From: an uncultured Senegalimassilia sp.
GTDB taxonomy: Bacteria; Actinomycetota; Coriobacteriia; Coriobacteriales; Eggerthellaceae
DNA length: 35,566 nt
Assembly: GCF_934632265.1 (NCBI RefSeq)
Contig: NZ_CAKTYH010000008.1
Span: 1 to 35,566, forward strand
Direction: 5' to 3'
Part shown: positions 35,447 through 35,566 of the stretch, one piece after another
Layout: every line of letters starts with the position of its first letter
Numbering within the stretch: position 1 is the stretch's first letter
Translations under genes and position numbers: made by a program
Notes under the pieces: model-generated
What the model was told of the DNA's origin: nothing
Seen by the model: only the letters and a program-made list of their open reading frames with translations
Databases searched by the model: none

Positions 35447-35566
35447 TGAACTGCATCCCAAAACTTGGACACGAGAAATGGGAGGTTTGTGGACTGGTCA
35501 AGGTTTCTTGGACGGAAAAATAAGCTTCTTCAGGCAACATCTCGCTCTAGGTCGCACGGGGCGTTG
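35447..35566. mobile_element. Probable end of an IS3-family element, cut by the window edge
   Basis: TGAACTGCATCCCAAAACTTGGACA at 35447-35471 (core CATCCCAAAACTTGGACA) begins with TG and resembles the terminal inverted repeats of the IS150 subgroup of IS3 elements. The remaining 95 nt could hold the last codons of a minus-strand transposase running in from beyond the window, for example a frame ending CDLERDVA. The other end and the transposase body are not visible, so this rests on the repeat alone. Confidence 0.4.

Overview
The window is about 35.6 kb of G+C-rich bacterial chromosome, with about 30 genes packed closely and mostly on the minus strand. No rRNA, CRISPR array, phage module or complete transposon is present. 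The classical (Men) menaquinone pathway, the actinobacterial-type parS sites, the single glycine riboswitch in front of an AGCS symporter, the GGGGACGT repeats and the TATAAT-N7-ATG (leaderless-type) gene starts together suggest an anaerobic actinobacterium of the Coriobacteriia, perhaps Eggerthellales. That assignment is inference from gene content.

Layout. 1-8.5 kb is a leftward menaquinone cluster, menF-menD-menH-(gap)-menB-menE. Between menH and menB sit a c-di-GMP signalling protein (GGDEF-receiver-HD-GYP) and an HPt phosphotransfer protein. 8.6-12.5 kb holds an ACT-domain regulator, a TauE/SafE-type permease, folE, exonuclease III (flanked on both sides by REP-like GGGGACGT repeats) and rlmH. 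13-15 kb has a rightward glycine riboswitch and Na+/alanine-glycine symporter. 15-20 kb carries a shikimate-kinase-like gene, an EamA exporter, a DUF2207 membrane protein, tRNA-Ser(GCU) and a lemA unit. 20-23.7 kb carries ispE, tadA, tRNA-Ser(UGA), citrate synthase and a small zinc-ribbon protein. 23.8-32 kb is a probable leftward three-gene unit: a DnaQ-type exonuclease/DinG helicase, a membrane-anchored coiled-coil protein, and a 1236-residue membrane protein built from two halves of a degenerate M28 peptidase around a very long low-complexity insert. 32-35.6 kb has an unknown tail-anchored protein, ddl, rlmN and the probable tip of an IS3-family element.

The most striking signal lies across the genes. 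The 14-bp palindrome GTTTCACGTGAAAC occurs eight times, and seven copies match all 16 bases of TGTTTCACGTGAAACA. This is the bacterial centromere site parS, bound by ParB. An array this dense implies that oriC and parAB are nearby. Most genes read leftward, so oriC probably lies to the right. The sites are folded into other functions: one is the core of a 32-bp perfect palindrome that looks like the terminator of the symporter gene, one abuts the stop codon of the shikimate-kinase-like gene, one lies just upstream of the rlmN -10 box, and four lie inside reading frames (ispE, dinG, and two in the coiled-coil gene), each time in the frame that reads Val-Ser-Arg-Glu-Thr.

Other notable points are a pseudo-peptidase with most M28 metal-ligand motifs changed, a shikimate kinase lacking a conserved substrate-binding arginine, low-complexity expansions in MenF, MenD and exonuclease III, and a leader with a terminator-like hairpin before the EamA exporter. 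Annotation here rests on motif reading and context only; no database search was possible.
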